64,000 bases of DNA from JBOZRQ01 sp050789255 (GCA_050789255.1 JBOZRQ010000025.1:186001-250000), one strand, 5' to 3'. Counted from the first letter of the stretch, positions 41,673 through 50,109 are shown. A program made the numbers and translations. Notes: generated by a model not told the origin, from the sequence alone.

Positions 41673-43394
41673 ATGCGTAAACTGGTAGCTGCTACTCTCG
41701 CCGGTGTACTCTCCCTGGGCGCCGTCTCCCCGGCCTTTGCCGATGGACGGGAGCGCGAAGGGAAGGCTGAGGTCAAGGGCCGCTTCGAGGCCCAGTTCAA
41801 GGACTGGAAGGGCGACTTCTGGGGCAACGAGTCCCTGGCCCGCCTGATCACCCTGGGCGTTATCAAGGGCAACGACGATGGCACCGTCGCCGCCAGCCGA
41901 GCGGTCTCCCGGCTGGAAGCCGCCATCATGCTCTCTCGCCTCCTGGACCTGAAGGCCCCGGAGATCCCGCAGGGCGAGTTCAAGATCAAGGCGCCGTGGG
42001 GCGAGATCGAGATTGAGAACAAGGGCCGTGAGTTCGAGATGAAGATCAAGACCCGGGACGGCGAAATCAAGCTCGAGGATTCCAAGAACATCCCCGACTG
42101 GGGCCGGGCTGCGATTCTGGCCGGTTTGGAGCACGGCTTCGTCCTCTTCGAGGGCGCCAAGCTGAGCCCCATGGCCTCGCTGAACCGACTTGAAGCGGCG
42201 ATCATGCTGGTGAAGGCCGGCGGCCTGGACGCTGAAGCGAAGGCGAAGGCCGGCGCCGAGCTGAGCTTTAAGGATGCCGACAAGATCGCCGCGAACCTGC
42301 GTGGCTACATCGCCATCGCCGTGGAGAAGGGTTTCGTGACCGGCTACGAGGACGGTACCTTCCAGCCGACCAAGCTGGTCACCCGTGCCGAGTGGGCCGC
42401 CCTCCTCGACCGCCTCGACGGCAAGGAGAGCGACGTGGTCTCCAAGGACGGCCGCCAGGTCAAGGGCACGGTGACCGCCGTGGCCACCGGCACCGCTCCC
42501 AGCATCACCGTGACGACTCCGGTCTTCCCGAACGGCGTCACCTATCCGATCGATGACACCGCCGTCTTCTATGAGAAGGGCAAGGCCGTTACCCTGGCCG
42601 ACGTGGCCGCCGGCGACAGCGTCATCATCAACCTGAGCGCTGACCGCAAGGTCCTGATGGTCTCGGTGCGCAACGTGCCCGTTCAGACCGCAGGCACCGT
42701 CAAGGCATACACCGCTCCGACCGCCACCGCCGCCGGCAGCCTGACCATCACCGTGGACGGCGCCGACAAGGTCTACCCCGTGGCTGCGAACACCGCCATC
42801 ACCCTGGGTGAGAAGGCCGCCACCCTGGCCGACATCCGGGTCGGCGACCAGGTCAAGGTGACCACCGAGGGCGCCCAGGTGACCAAGATCGCCATCAAGG
42901 TGGAGGCCATCACGGTAAACGGCACCCTGTCCGCCGTGGTGCTCGGTCAGAACGGCGCCCTGCCCACGCTGACCATCGCCGGTGTGAACAACACCTCGGT
43001 CACCTATTCCGTGGTCGATTACGCCACCCTCGCCGATGCGAACGGCAAGGCGCTGACCATGGCCGATCTGAAGGTCGGCGACAAGCTCTCCCTGAAGGTG
43101 GAGCGCAACCTGGTGATCCGGATCGTCCGGACCCAGGTGGCCGCCCCGGCCCCGGCTGCACAGACCGGCACGGTGGTCGCCGTCACCGCTCCCGCTGTCC
43201 AGGGCGGCGCCTACAGCTACGGCATCCTGGCGAACAATACGGTGGAGGTCTACACCACCTCGGCCACCAGCGTGCTGAAGCTTGGCACCGTGGCAATCGG
43301 CGCCGCCGACCTGAAGGTTGGCGATCAGGTCACCTTCACCCACGATAACCACATCCTGACCACCCTGACGATTACCGCCCGGGCGGCTCAGTAA
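41673..43394 (+). CDS. SLH-domain surface protein with four beta repeats
   Basis: A 573-residue exported protein. The signal peptide is MRKLVAATLAGVLSLGAV, cleaved after AFA. Three S-layer homology domains follow (about residues 40-85, 140-185 and 190-245), with motifs SRLEAAIMLSRLL, NRLEAAIMLVKAG and TRAEWAALLDRL. The rest (about 265-573) is four related beta domains, each with a phrase such as ADIRVGDQVKVT or ADLKVGDKLSLK. SLH domains bind cell-wall polysaccharide. GGAGGT lies 11 bases upstream. It is probably an S-layer or wall-attached structural protein. Confidence 0.88.
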   Translation: MRKLVAATLAGVLSLGAVSPAFADGREREGKAEVKGRFEAQFKDWKGDFWGNESLARLITLGVIKGNDDGTVAASRAVSRLEAAIMLSRLLDLKAPEIPQGEFKIKAPWGEIEIENKGREFEMKIKTRDGEIKLEDSKNIPDWGRAAILAGLEHGFVLFEGAKLSPMASLNRLEAAIMLVKAGGLDAEAKAKAGAELSFKDADKIAANLRGYIAIAVEKGFVTGYEDGTFQPTKLVTRAEWAALLDRLDGKESDVVSKDGRQVKGTVTAVATGTAPSITVTTPVFPNGVTYPIDDTAVFYEKGKAVTLADVAAGDSVIINLSADRKVLMVSVRNVPVQTAGTVKAYTAPTATAAGSLTITVDGADKVYPVAANTAITLGEKAATLADIRVGDQVKVTTEGAQVTKIAIKVEAITVNGTLSAVVLGQNGALPTLTIAGVNNTSVTYSVVDYATLADANGKALTMADLKVGDKLSLKVERNLVIRIVRTQVAAPAPAAQTGTVVAVTAPAVQGGAYSYGILANNTVEVYTTSATSVLKLGTVAIGAADLKVGDQVTFTHDNHILTTLTITARAAQ

Positions 43395-43416
43395 CCAGCG
43401 ATCTTCATAGCACACA

Positions 43417-43446
43417 GCAACCCGGCCGGGATCGGCCGGGTTGTTC
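43417..43446 (+). terminator. Intrinsic terminator after the SLH gene
   Basis: AACCCGGCC at 43419-43427 and GGCCGGGTT at 43434-43442 form a perfect nine-base-pair stem, followed by GTTCC. The T-run is short. Confidence 0.72.
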
Positions 43447-43491
43447 CCTGTGGTAAATCTAGCAAGTAGCAACTCTAGGCATGATTTCGGG

Positions 43492-43520
43492 TTGTCACAG
43501 TCGAATCTATGTAGTACAGT
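43492..43520 (+). promoter_or_regulatory. Promoter of the LysM/SleB gene
   Basis: TTGTCA at 43492-43497 and TACAGT at 43515-43520 are separated by 17 bases. The box fits sigma-A; a sporulation sigma factor cannot be excluded. Confidence 0.6.
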
Positions 43521-43561
43521 CTTCGTACGTTGAATTTAAACATAGAAAAGGTGGTATCGCG

Positions 43562-44296
43562 ATGAAGAGACTGATCGCAGCCGCTGCCGTCGCCCTCACC
43601 TTAATGATGGCCCCGACGGCACACGCTTCTACGATTCATACCGTCCTGCCCGGCGAGGGACTCTGGACGGTCGGCGCCGAGCACAATATGCCTTACGATG
43701 TCATTCGCCGCACCAATGGCCTCTCCGGCAATTCGCTTCAGGCTGGCCAGTATCTGCGCATTCCTGAGCCCTATTGGGTCCAGAGCGGAGACAGCCTGTG
43801 GCAGATCTCCCAGCGCTACGGCATTCCGATGAACAAGCTTCGCACCGTCAACAATGAGTGGGATTCGAGTCTGGAGCCCGGGCAGGTCATCTACCTGCCC
43901 ACCGCCCTCCGGCCGATGTACTGGCTCAGCGATGCAGACCTGGATCTGTTTGCACGCCTGGTCAGCGCCGAGGCCAAGGGCGAATCCTTTGCGGGACAGG
44001 TCGCGGTGGCCAACGTGGTGCTGAACCGGGTCAAGTCCCCGGACTTCCCCAAGACCGTTCGCGGGGTCATTCTCCAGTATTATGATGATATTCCGGCCTT
44101 CTCGCCCGTCGACAACGGAGAGATCTATCAGCCCGCCACCCAATCGGCGAAGGCGGCGGTCCGCACGGCGCTGAAGGGCTATGACTACACGCTCGGCGCC
44201 CTCTTCTTCTACAACCCCCACCTGACCGGCTCGGACAACTGGATCCGTTCCCGGACGGTGACGAGTGTCTTTGGCAATCACTACTTCGCCCACTAG
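43562..44296 (+). CDS. LysM-SleB cell-wall hydrolase
   Basis: A 244-residue exported protein. The signal peptide is at residues 1-22 (ending AHA). Two LysM domains follow (about 24-66 and 69-112, for example VLPGEGLWTVGAEHN and VQSGDSLWQISQRYG), then a SleB/hydrolase_2 catalytic domain (about 120-244) with the acidic motif LVSAEAKGESFAGQ. The family cleaves spore cortex or vegetative peptidoglycan. AAAGGTGG precedes the ATG. The gene has its own promoter and terminator. Confidence 0.92.
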   Translation: MKRLIAAAAVALTLMMAPTAHASTIHTVLPGEGLWTVGAEHNMPYDVIRRTNGLSGNSLQAGQYLRIPEPYWVQSGDSLWQISQRYGIPMNKLRTVNNEWDSSLEPGQVIYLPTALRPMYWLSDADLDLFARLVSAEAKGESFAGQVAVANVVLNRVKSPDFPKTVRGVILQYYDDIPAFSPVDNGEIYQPATQSAKAAVRTALKGYDYTLGALFFYNPHLTGSDNWIRSRTVTSVFGNHYFAH

Positions 44297-44308
44297 TTTC
44301 GGACTTTC

Positions 44309-44340
44309 AAGCGTACAGCCGCCGCAGCTGTGCGCTTTTT
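44309..44340 (+). terminator. Intrinsic terminator after the cell-wall hydrolase
   Basis: AAGCGTACAGC pairs with GCTGTGCGCTT with one wobble around CGCCGCA, followed by TTT. Confidence 0.85.
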
Positions 44341-44405
44341 GTCGTTCTAAGGAGGAATTGCGGCGGATATGCTTCCCCCGCATAACCATTGGGGGGAAGT
44401 AGAGG

Positions 44406-44885
44406 GTGGCCGAACAACCGGGCCGCTGGCCCCGATGGGCCACGGCGCTCTGCCTGCTGCTGGGCAGCAGTCTGCTCAGCGCACTCAGTTTTCATATCTT
44501 CGTGGGTCCTCACTGGGGAAAGCCGGTCCCGTTTCGGGCGGCCCCCGGCGGGAATCCGAACGCTCCGGAGGGCGCCCGGGTCGCCGTGCCCGCCTCAGGC
44601 CCGCCGGCGGCTCCGGGCGAATGGATCACGGTGACGTGGGAGGTCACCAACACCGGCGAATCCATCTGGGCCGTGGACCTGTACTACTTCGCCCCGGCAG
44701 GCGATGGCCTGCCGGTGATACCGCTGCCCCGGAGCGTCATGCCGGGAGAAGAGGTGACTGTGCGGGCAGAGTTGGCGGTGCCTGAGGGTCTGTCGGTCTG
44801 GGAGCCCGTCTGGCACCTGAAGGGGCGCCGCGGTCAGGTGGAGGGGGGCACCCTGCGGGTGCGGCTGACCGCCGCTCCCCTGTAA
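44406..44885 (+). CDS. Membrane-anchored protein with NBR1-like Ig domain
   Basis: A 159-residue protein with one N-terminal membrane helix or uncleaved signal (about residues 11-31) and one beta-sandwich domain (about 55-155). The pattern GEWITVTWEVTNTGESIW followed by VMPGEEVTV and ending PVWHLKGRRGQVEGG resembles the NBR1 FW Ig-like domain found in some bacterial surface proteins. The start is GTG at 44406 with GGGGGGAAG upstream. Partner and role are unknown. Confidence 0.7.
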   Translation: MAEQPGRWPRWATALCLLLGSSLLSALSFHIFVGPHWGKPVPFRAAPGGNPNAPEGARVAVPASGPPAAPGEWITVTWEVTNTGESIWAVDLYYFAPAGDGLPVIPLPRSVMPGEEVTVRAELAVPEGLSVWEPVWHLKGRRGQVEGGTLRVRLTAAPL

Positions 44886-44934
44886 GAGGCAGGAGATTGC
44901 TGTGCATGCCGGGAAGAAATAGGGAGCGCCTCGC

Positions 44935-44963
44935 TTGGAAACTTGCAATAGATCCTGTACCAT
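44935..44963 (+). promoter_or_regulatory. Possible promoter before the first DUF4149 gene
   Basis: TTGGAA at 44935-44940 and TACCAT at 44958-44963 are separated by 17 bases. The match is moderate. Confidence 0.5.
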
Positions 44964-44987
44964 GTCACAGAAGGGGTGTTCGCTCCC

Positions 44988-45467
44988 ATGCTCTCCTTTC
45001 TGAACGTCTTGCAGTACCTGGTGCTCACCCTGTGGGTCGGGGCCATGTTCGGCTTCGGCGCCCTGTATGCCCCGGTGCTCTTCCGCAGCCTCAGCTCCCG
45101 CGACCAGGCGGGCACCATCGCCGGGGACACCCTGGCCCGCATCGACACCCTGGGCCTGATTACCGGCGGCATCATGCTGGTCATCACCGCCCTCCAGGCG
45201 ATCGATGGCGGCTGGAAAGCGATCGACCTGGGCCGGCTTCTGCTGGCCGCCGTCATGGTCGGCGTGGTGGCGGTGGGCACGGTGAACATCCGGCCGAAGA
45301 TTACAAGCACTCGCCAGAAGATGGGGCGCCCGATCGACGAGGTGCCTGAAGATGACCCGCTGCGGGTGGAGCACGGCAAGTACCACCGCGTCTCCCGGGG
45401 CCTGTTCAGCCTGAACATGCTGCTGGGCGTGGTACTGATCGTGCTCTCAGCCATGCGGCCGCAATAG
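44988..45467 (+). CDS. DUF4149-like membrane protein, first copy
   Basis: A 159-residue protein with four hydrophobic helices. The pattern LWVGAMFGFGALYAPVLF near the N-terminus, RIDTLGLITGG in the middle and DPLRVEHGKYHRVSRGLF near the C-terminus is shared with the gene at 46326. The ATG at 44988 lies 12 bases after AAGGGG; an in-frame GTG at 44976 is possible. No function is established for the family. It is followed by an HAD phosphatase gene. Confidence 0.75.
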   Translation: MLSFLNVLQYLVLTLWVGAMFGFGALYAPVLFRSLSSRDQAGTIAGDTLARIDTLGLITGGIMLVITALQAIDGGWKAIDLGRLLLAAVMVGVVAVGTVNIRPKITSTRQKMGRPIDEVPEDDPLRVEHGKYHRVSRGLFSLNMLLGVVLIVLSAMRPQ

Positions 45468-45477
45468 GGGGAGCCGC

Positions 45478-46329
45478 TTGGAGTACCGCTTGATCGCCCT
45501 GGACCTCGATGGCACGCTGCTCACCTCCAAAAAGGAGATCACGCCCCGGACCCGGGAGGCCTTGCGGCGCGCCCGTCAGCGGGGCATCGTCACGGTGATC
45601 GCGACCGGGCGCACGCCCCACTCCGCCCTGCGCTTCAGCCGGGAGATCGGCGGCGGGCCCGTGATTTGCTGCAACGGGGCCGGCGTGCTGGACGCTGCGG
45701 GCGAGTTCCTCGCGCAGCGCACCATACCCCGGGCGCCGCTGCAGCGCTTGCTGGAGATGGGTCGCCAAGCCAACCTGTTCCTGGAGTGCTATACGCCCCA
45801 GGGGATCGTGCTGGACCAGCCGCTTCGGCAGGCCCTGGCCTACCTGCGCTGGGTGCGCCCCGGCATGGGCTGGGCCACGGCCCTGGCCTCCCTGGAGCGC
45901 ATCTGGCGGACCAACCGGATCCGGGCGGTCCGCAGCCTGAGCAAGTGGGCTGACCAGCCCCAGGCGCCCTCCGTGCTGAAGGTCATGGTCGTAGGTGAGC
46001 CTGCTCAGCTGGCGCCCTGGGCCCGCGAGGTGGAGGCCGCCATGCCGGGCCTGAATGTCAGCTCGTCCGGGGCGGACAATCTGGAGATCACGGCGGCCGG
46101 GGTCAGCAAGGGGAGCGGGCTTGCGCAGCTCGGCGCCCGCCTGCAGATCCCCCGGGACGCCATGATCGCCCTGGGCGACTCCGCCAACGACCTGGAAATG
46201 CTGACGTATGTGGGTATGGGCGTGGCCATGGGGAACGCAACCGACCCCATCAAGGCGGCCGCCCGCAGGGTGACCGCCACCTGTGATGACGAAGGCGTCG
46301 CCCGCACGATTGAGGAGTTGTGTCTATGA
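45478..46329 (+). CDS. HAD-superfamily Cof-type phosphatase
   Basis: A 283-residue IIB-type HAD hydrolase. Motif I is LDLDGTLL (Asp9, Asp11), motif II the Thr in IATGRT, and motif IV GDSANDLEML. A cap domain lies between about residues 85 and 195. Cof-type enzymes hydrolyse sugar phosphates or flavin and pyridoxal phosphates. The TTG start has AGGGGGA upstream. It overlaps the second DUF4149 gene by four bases. Confidence 0.92.
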   Translation: MEYRLIALDLDGTLLTSKKEITPRTREALRRARQRGIVTVIATGRTPHSALRFSREIGGGPVICCNGAGVLDAAGEFLAQRTIPRAPLQRLLEMGRQANLFLECYTPQGIVLDQPLRQALAYLRWVRPGMGWATALASLERIWRTNRIRAVRSLSKWADQPQAPSVLKVMVVGEPAQLAPWAREVEAAMPGLNVSSSGADNLEITAAGVSKGSGLAQLGARLQIPRDAMIALGDSANDLEMLTYVGMGVAMGNATDPIKAAARRVTATCDDEGVARTIEELCL

Positions 46330-46796
46330 AACGCTACCTGGAGTCGATCGCGCAGATCTCCCTGGCCATCTGGGTCGGGGCGATGGCCGGCTTTGCCTTC
46401 GTGGCTCCGCAGCTGTTTGCCGCCTTCGGCGCCGAGCGCCAGCGGGCCGGCGACCTCGCCGGCGCGATGATTTGGCGGATCAACACCCTCGGCCTGATCC
46501 TGGGCACCCTGGCCCTGCTCACCCTGCTGCCCCGGCTTCGCCAGCGCCTAAACCGCTGGCGGGCGGGCATCCTGGCGGGAGCGCTGGCGCTCTCCCTGGT
46601 GGGGGCGTTCTACATCTTCCCGCAGATGGACCGGGCCAAGCCCAGCGCACCGATCGAGACCCTGGCCGAGGACGACCCCGTCCGCGTGAACTACAACCGG
46701 TGGCACAAGCTGTCCGAACGAGTCTTTGGATTTGCCATCTTGCTGGGCGCCGGCACCATTGTGCTGGGGCCACTCGTCCGGGAGGAGACCAGGTAA
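46326..46796 (+). CDS. DUF4149-like membrane protein, second copy
   Basis: A 156-residue protein with four hydrophobic helices, similar to the gene at 44988: IWVGAMAGFAFVAPQLF, RINTLGLILG and DPVRVNYNRWHKLSERVF. The His in the last motif is shared by both. The ATG at 46326 has GAGGAG upstream and overlaps the HAD gene (ATGA). The pair may form a heteromer; this is inference. Confidence 0.75.
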   Translation: MKRYLESIAQISLAIWVGAMAGFAFVAPQLFAAFGAERQRAGDLAGAMIWRINTLGLILGTLALLTLLPRLRQRLNRWRAGILAGALALSLVGAFYIFPQMDRAKPSAPIETLAEDDPVRVNYNRWHKLSERVFGFAILLGAGTIVLGPLVREETR

Positions 46797-46797
46797 A

Positions 46798-47658
46798 ATG
46801 GAGTTGGAAGCCAGGTTCCTGGAGGCCCTGCGCCAGTCGCGTCCCGCCTACGATGAACCGCCCGACTGGCGGGCCGGCCTTGCCCTGTACGACGAACTCT
46901 CAGCGCAGGAGCAGCTAGAGATGGACCGCCTCCTCGTCCGCATGATTGACGAGGATTACCGCAACCCGTACGGCACGAAGGAGCAGTTGCCCTTCGATGA
47001 CGTGATGGTCAATCTGCCGGCGGGCATGACCACCGACGATCTGCTCTGCATCGAGGCTGCGGTCCTCGTGGCCGCCGAGCGCAGGGTAGGGGAGGCCTTC
47101 TTCGCCCTGAACCGCCTGATGCGGGCGCCCCGCTGGCACGCGATGTTCCCGCGGCTGTACTGGCTGAACTACGAGGGGTTCGAGGCCCAGCGGCGGCTGG
47201 GCATGACCCGCTCCGGTCGGGGGCTGGGCGCCCTCCTGGGCGCTGCGGTGGCCAACCTGGCCTCCTCGGGGGGCGCAGCCTCCCATCCTGCGATCGCAGT
47301 TGCGATCTCCCAGGGGTCCCTGGTCCCCACTGACGCCGACCCGGAAGCTGTCCTGTACCAGGGCATGCTCGACGCCCTGCTGGACGGTTCGTCCAAGGCG
47401 GCAGCCACCGGCGCCGACGGCGGCCCGGGGGTCCTCGGTCAGGCAGTCCAAAGCTTCCTGGAGACCGACTCCATGGAGGAATGCCTGCTCCGGGCGGCGG
47501 ACCTCGGCACGGAGGCGGCGGTCCTCGCCGGCGGTCTGGCCGGGGCCTACTACGGGCCCCAGGCGGCGCCTCGCCGCTGGACGTCGGAGCTCAAGGACCG
47601 GGCGCAGTTGGAGGCGCGGGCCGAGGAACTCTACCGGATGTACAAGGTAACGCACTAA
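46798..47658 (+). CDS. Degenerate ADP-ribosylglycohydrolase-like protein
   Basis: A 286-residue soluble protein. Residues 1-135 are helical and unrecognised. Residues about 139-286 resemble the C-terminal half of DraG-type ADP-ribosylglycohydrolases, most clearly in the run up to AGGLAGAYYGPQAAPRRW. The metal-binding GDxDT motif of active enzymes is replaced by GTEAAV at residues 237-242, so the magnesium-binding Asp residues are absent and hydrolysis is unlikely. GGAGGAG lies 10 bases before the ATG. It may bind ADP-ribose or a modified protein without cleaving it. Confidence 0.65.
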   Translation: MELEARFLEALRQSRPAYDEPPDWRAGLALYDELSAQEQLEMDRLLVRMIDEDYRNPYGTKEQLPFDDVMVNLPAGMTTDDLLCIEAAVLVAAERRVGEAFFALNRLMRAPRWHAMFPRLYWLNYEGFEAQRRLGMTRSGRGLGALLGAAVANLASSGGAASHPAIAVAISQGSLVPTDADPEAVLYQGMLDALLDGSSKAAATGADGGPGVLGQAVQSFLETDSMEECLLRAADLGTEAAVLAGGLAGAYYGPQAAPRRWTSELKDRAQLEARAEELYRMYKVTH

Positions 47659-47674
47659 ACTGGAGGCTACCCGC

Positions 47675-48193
47675 ATGCAGTTCAACTGGAGCTGGACCCA
47701 GAAGGCATGGTCGCTGGTCGTACCTGTGCTGATCTCGCTCATGATGCTCGTCTACCGGCCCGCTGTCGGCTGGGCGGGCACCGCCATCGTGCTGCTCTTC
47801 GGCGCCCTGCTGGGCGTCGTCACCTGGTTCGTCTCCGCCGGCTGGACCTACAAGGTGCAGTTGCACAGCAAAGAGGTGCAGTTCCGGGACGCCCGGGGCA
47901 ACGTGACAATTCCGCTGGACCGGGTCGGGGCGATCGTCCGCAACGGCGGCTTCCCGTTCCCGACGCTCTGGCTGGTGCTGCGCAACGCCGACCAGGGCAT
48001 GGAGGTGCCGGCGAAGGGCGTCGACCCCAAGGCGCTTGAGCTGATCGAGGGCTATCGCAAGCGCAACCCGAACAAGAAGGTGACCGTCTTCTCAATCCCC
48101 GGCGGGCATCTGCGGTCCATCTCCGGCTTCATCGCCGAACTGCACCGCCTCGTCCCGCCGCTGATCGTGGACGAGCGCCTTACCAGAAAGTAG
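47675..48193 (+). CDS. Small membrane protein with PH-like domain
   Basis: A 172-residue protein with two hydrophobic helices (about residues 10-29 and 33-55) and a soluble C-terminal part with a PH-like pattern (VQLHSKEVQFRDARGNVTI, PLDRVGAIVRNGG). Its ribosome-binding site is GGAGG at 47661-47665. Function is not known. It is the last gene before the rimP-nusA leader. Confidence 0.65.
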   Translation: MQFNWSWTQKAWSLVVPVLISLMMLVYRPAVGWAGTAIVLLFGALLGVVTWFVSAGWTYKVQLHSKEVQFRDARGNVTIPLDRVGAIVRNGGFPFPTLWLVLRNADQGMEVPAKGVDPKALELIEGYRKRNPNKKVTVFSIPGGHLRSISGFIAELHRLVPPLIVDERLTRK

Positions 48194-48205
48194 GGCGCGG
48201 GTCGC

Positions 48206-48234
48206 TTGTCAACGGAGCCCTAGTGTGGTAGTCT
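48206..48234 (+). promoter_or_regulatory. Promoter of the rimP-nusA-infB operon
   Basis: TTGTCA at 48206-48211 and TAGTCT at 48229-48234 are separated by 17 bases. Transcription would start near 48241, ahead of two terminators in tandem. Confidence 0.68.
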
Positions 48235-48240
48235 TAGAGT

Positions 48241-48298
48241 GTACGTGGGCTCTGGCACTAGTTTCTTCGGCAAGGAGTGGGTTACTACCCACTCTTTT
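48241..48298 (+). ncRNA. Possible short leader RNA or attenuator before rimP
   Basis: From the promoter at 48206 a transcript of about 58 bases would end at the hairpin GAGTGGGT (48275-48282) with ACCCACTC (48287-48294) and TTTT. This is either a small RNA or an attenuated leader of the rimP-nusA-infB operon, whose nusA product itself affects termination. It is a prediction from promoter and terminator spacing only. Confidence 0.45.
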
Positions 48299-48335
48299 GA
48301 TCGTCCGGCATCATCTTAGCTGGTCATCGCTGTAA

Positions 48336-48360
48336 GAGCCGGTGCGTACCGGCTCCTTTT
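48336..48360 (+). terminator. Second terminator in the rimP leader
   Basis: GAGCCGGT at 48336-48343 and ACCGGCTC at 48348-48355 form a perfect eight-base-pair stem around GCGT, followed by CTTTT. Confidence 0.82.
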
Positions 48361-48445
48361 CTGCCCTGGCGCCCCCGCAACTTCAGGTAGCGCCCGGGGA
48401 AACATATTGACTACTGAATAGCTGTCACTGGAGGCATGGTCGAGT

Positions 48446-48928
48446 TTGACGAAGGGCGGAAAACCGGTCGAGGTGCTAGTGGAAGAGACGGCTCGCCCGC
48501 TCGTGGAAGAGCGCGGGCTTGAGTTTGTTGGCGTGGAGTTGGTCAAGGAGGGCGCAAACCGCTATCTCCGGGTCTATATCGACAAGGAGGGCGGAGTCTC
48601 GTTCGACGACTGCGAGGCGGTCAGCCGGGTTGTCGACGCTCGCCTGGACGAGGTCCTGCCAAATCCCCCCTACGAGTACTTCGAAGTCTCTTCGCCCGGG
48701 CTCGAGCGGCCTCTTAAGCGCGACGAAGACTTCGCCCGCTATACGGGGCATAATGTGGCAATAACCACGTATGCACCGGTAGACGGGCAGAAGCTGTTTG
48801 TGGGAGAACTTTTGGGACTGGTCGATGGCAACGTCAGAATCCGGCTGGCCGAGGGAATCACCGCGGGGCAGGAACTGACTTTGGGGCGCAGCCAGATCGC
48901 GAGCGCCCGGCTACACTTGGACTTTTAG
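48446..48928 (+). CDS. rimP: Ribosome maturation factor RimP
   Basis: A 160-residue protein with the RimP N-terminal alpha/beta domain (VEVLVEETARPLVEERGLE) and the conserved YEYFEVSSPGLERPLKRDEDF linking to the C-terminal SH3-like domain. RimP assists 30S assembly. The start is TTG at 48446; GGAGG is 11 bases upstream. It heads the standard rimP-nusA-ylxR-ylxQ-infB order. Confidence 0.93.
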   Translation: MTKGGKPVEVLVEETARPLVEERGLEFVGVELVKEGANRYLRVYIDKEGGVSFDDCEAVSRVVDARLDEVLPNPPYEYFEVSSPGLERPLKRDEDFARYTGHNVAITTYAPVDGQKLFVGELLGLVDGNVRIRLAEGITAGQELTLGRSQIASARLHLDF

Positions 48929-48965
48929 GTAAGGCCTGGCGGCCCGCGGGAGGAGAACTGCAATC

Positions 48966-50060
48966 ATGAAAGCCGAGATTCTCGGTGCCCTGGAAGATCT
49001 GGTCCGTGAAAAAGGCATTACCAAAGACGTTCTAATCGAGGCCATCGAGGCCGCCCTGATCTCCGCCTACCGGCGGAACTTCGGCTCGGCCCAGAATGTC
49101 CGGGTCCATTTCGACCCCAAAACCGGCGATTACCACGTCTACGCCCAGAAGGAGATCGTCGAGGTCGTGGAGGACTCCCGCCTGCAGGCGACCCTCGCCG
49201 AGGCGCGTGCCAAGAACCCCGGCCTGGGTCTGGGCGACATCCTCGAAATCGAAGTCACCCCGCGCGACTTCGGCCGCATCGCTGCGCAAACCGCCAAGCA
49301 GGTGGTCGTGCAGCGCATCCGTGAGGCCGAGCGCGGCCTGATCTATGAAGAGTACTCCAGCCGCGAGGGCGACATCGTCACCGGCCTCGTGCTCCGGCAG
49401 GACATCAAGACCAAGGCGGTCTATGTCGAGCTGGGCAAGGGCGTCGAGGGCATCCTCATGGCCAACGAGCAAATCCCTGGCGAGCGGTTCACCGAGAACC
49501 AGCGCGTCAAGGCCTATGTCATTGAAGTGAAGCGCACAACCAAGGGGCCGGCCATCGCGCTGTCCCGGACGCATCCGGGGCTGCTCAAGCGGCTCTTCGA
49601 GTTGGAGGTCCCCGAAATTCACGACGGCATCGTGGAGATCAAGTCGATCTCCCGCGAGGCCGGCGCCCGTTCCAAAATCGCCGTTGCCTCCCGCGAGGAG
49701 AACGTCGATCCCGTGGGCGCCTGCGTGGGTCCCAAGGGCCTGCGGGTCCAGTCGATCGTGAACGAACTGCAGGGCGAAAAGATCGACATCGTCGAGTGGA
49801 GCGCCGATCCTTCGGTCTTCGTGGCCAAGGCGCTCTCCCCGGCCAAGGTCGTCTCCGTCGACTGCGAGGAGAACGGCCGGGTCGCCCGTGTCGTGGTTCC
49901 TGATTATCAGCTCTCTCTCGCCATCGGCAAGGAGGGGCAGAACGCCCGCCTGGCCGCACGGCTTACTGGTTGGAAAATCGACATCAAGTCCGAGACGCAG
50001 GCCAAGGCCGGCGCCTGGGAGAATGGCGAAGCGGTGCCGGACGAGGGAGACGAGGCCTAG
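48966..50060 (+). CDS. nusA: Transcription termination/antitermination factor NusA
   Basis: A 364-residue short-form NusA as in Gram-positive bacteria, without the acidic C-terminal repeats of E. coli. The N-terminal polymerase-binding domain covers about residues 1-130, the S1 domain about 132-200 (YSSREGDIVTGLVLRQ), and two KH domains about 200-345 (DPVGACVGPKGLRVQSIV, then LAIGKEGQNARLAARLTG). It changes pausing and termination and may act on its own leader. GGAGGAG precedes the ATG. Confidence 0.97.
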   Translation: MKAEILGALEDLVREKGITKDVLIEAIEAALISAYRRNFGSAQNVRVHFDPKTGDYHVYAQKEIVEVVEDSRLQATLAEARAKNPGLGLGDILEIEVTPRDFGRIAAQTAKQVVVQRIREAERGLIYEEYSSREGDIVTGLVLRQDIKTKAVYVELGKGVEGILMANEQIPGERFTENQRVKAYVIEVKRTTKGPAIALSRTHPGLLKRLFELEVPEIHDGIVEIKSISREAGARSKIAVASREENVDPVGACVGPKGLRVQSIVNELQGEKIDIVEWSADPSVFVAKALSPAKVVSVDCEENGRVARVVVPDYQLSLAIGKEGQNARLAARLTGWKIDIKSETQAKAGAWENGEAVPDEGDEA

Positions 50061-50109
50061 GAAACGCTTGCTCTGAAAACCGGGGCTCGGCGGAAGGGGG
50101 GTGGCGGTG

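Noticed and set aside
48241..48445. A tRNA-fMet gene before rimP, as in E. coli
   Set aside because: No cloverleaf, CCA end or T-loop sequence is visible; the region is better explained by two terminators.
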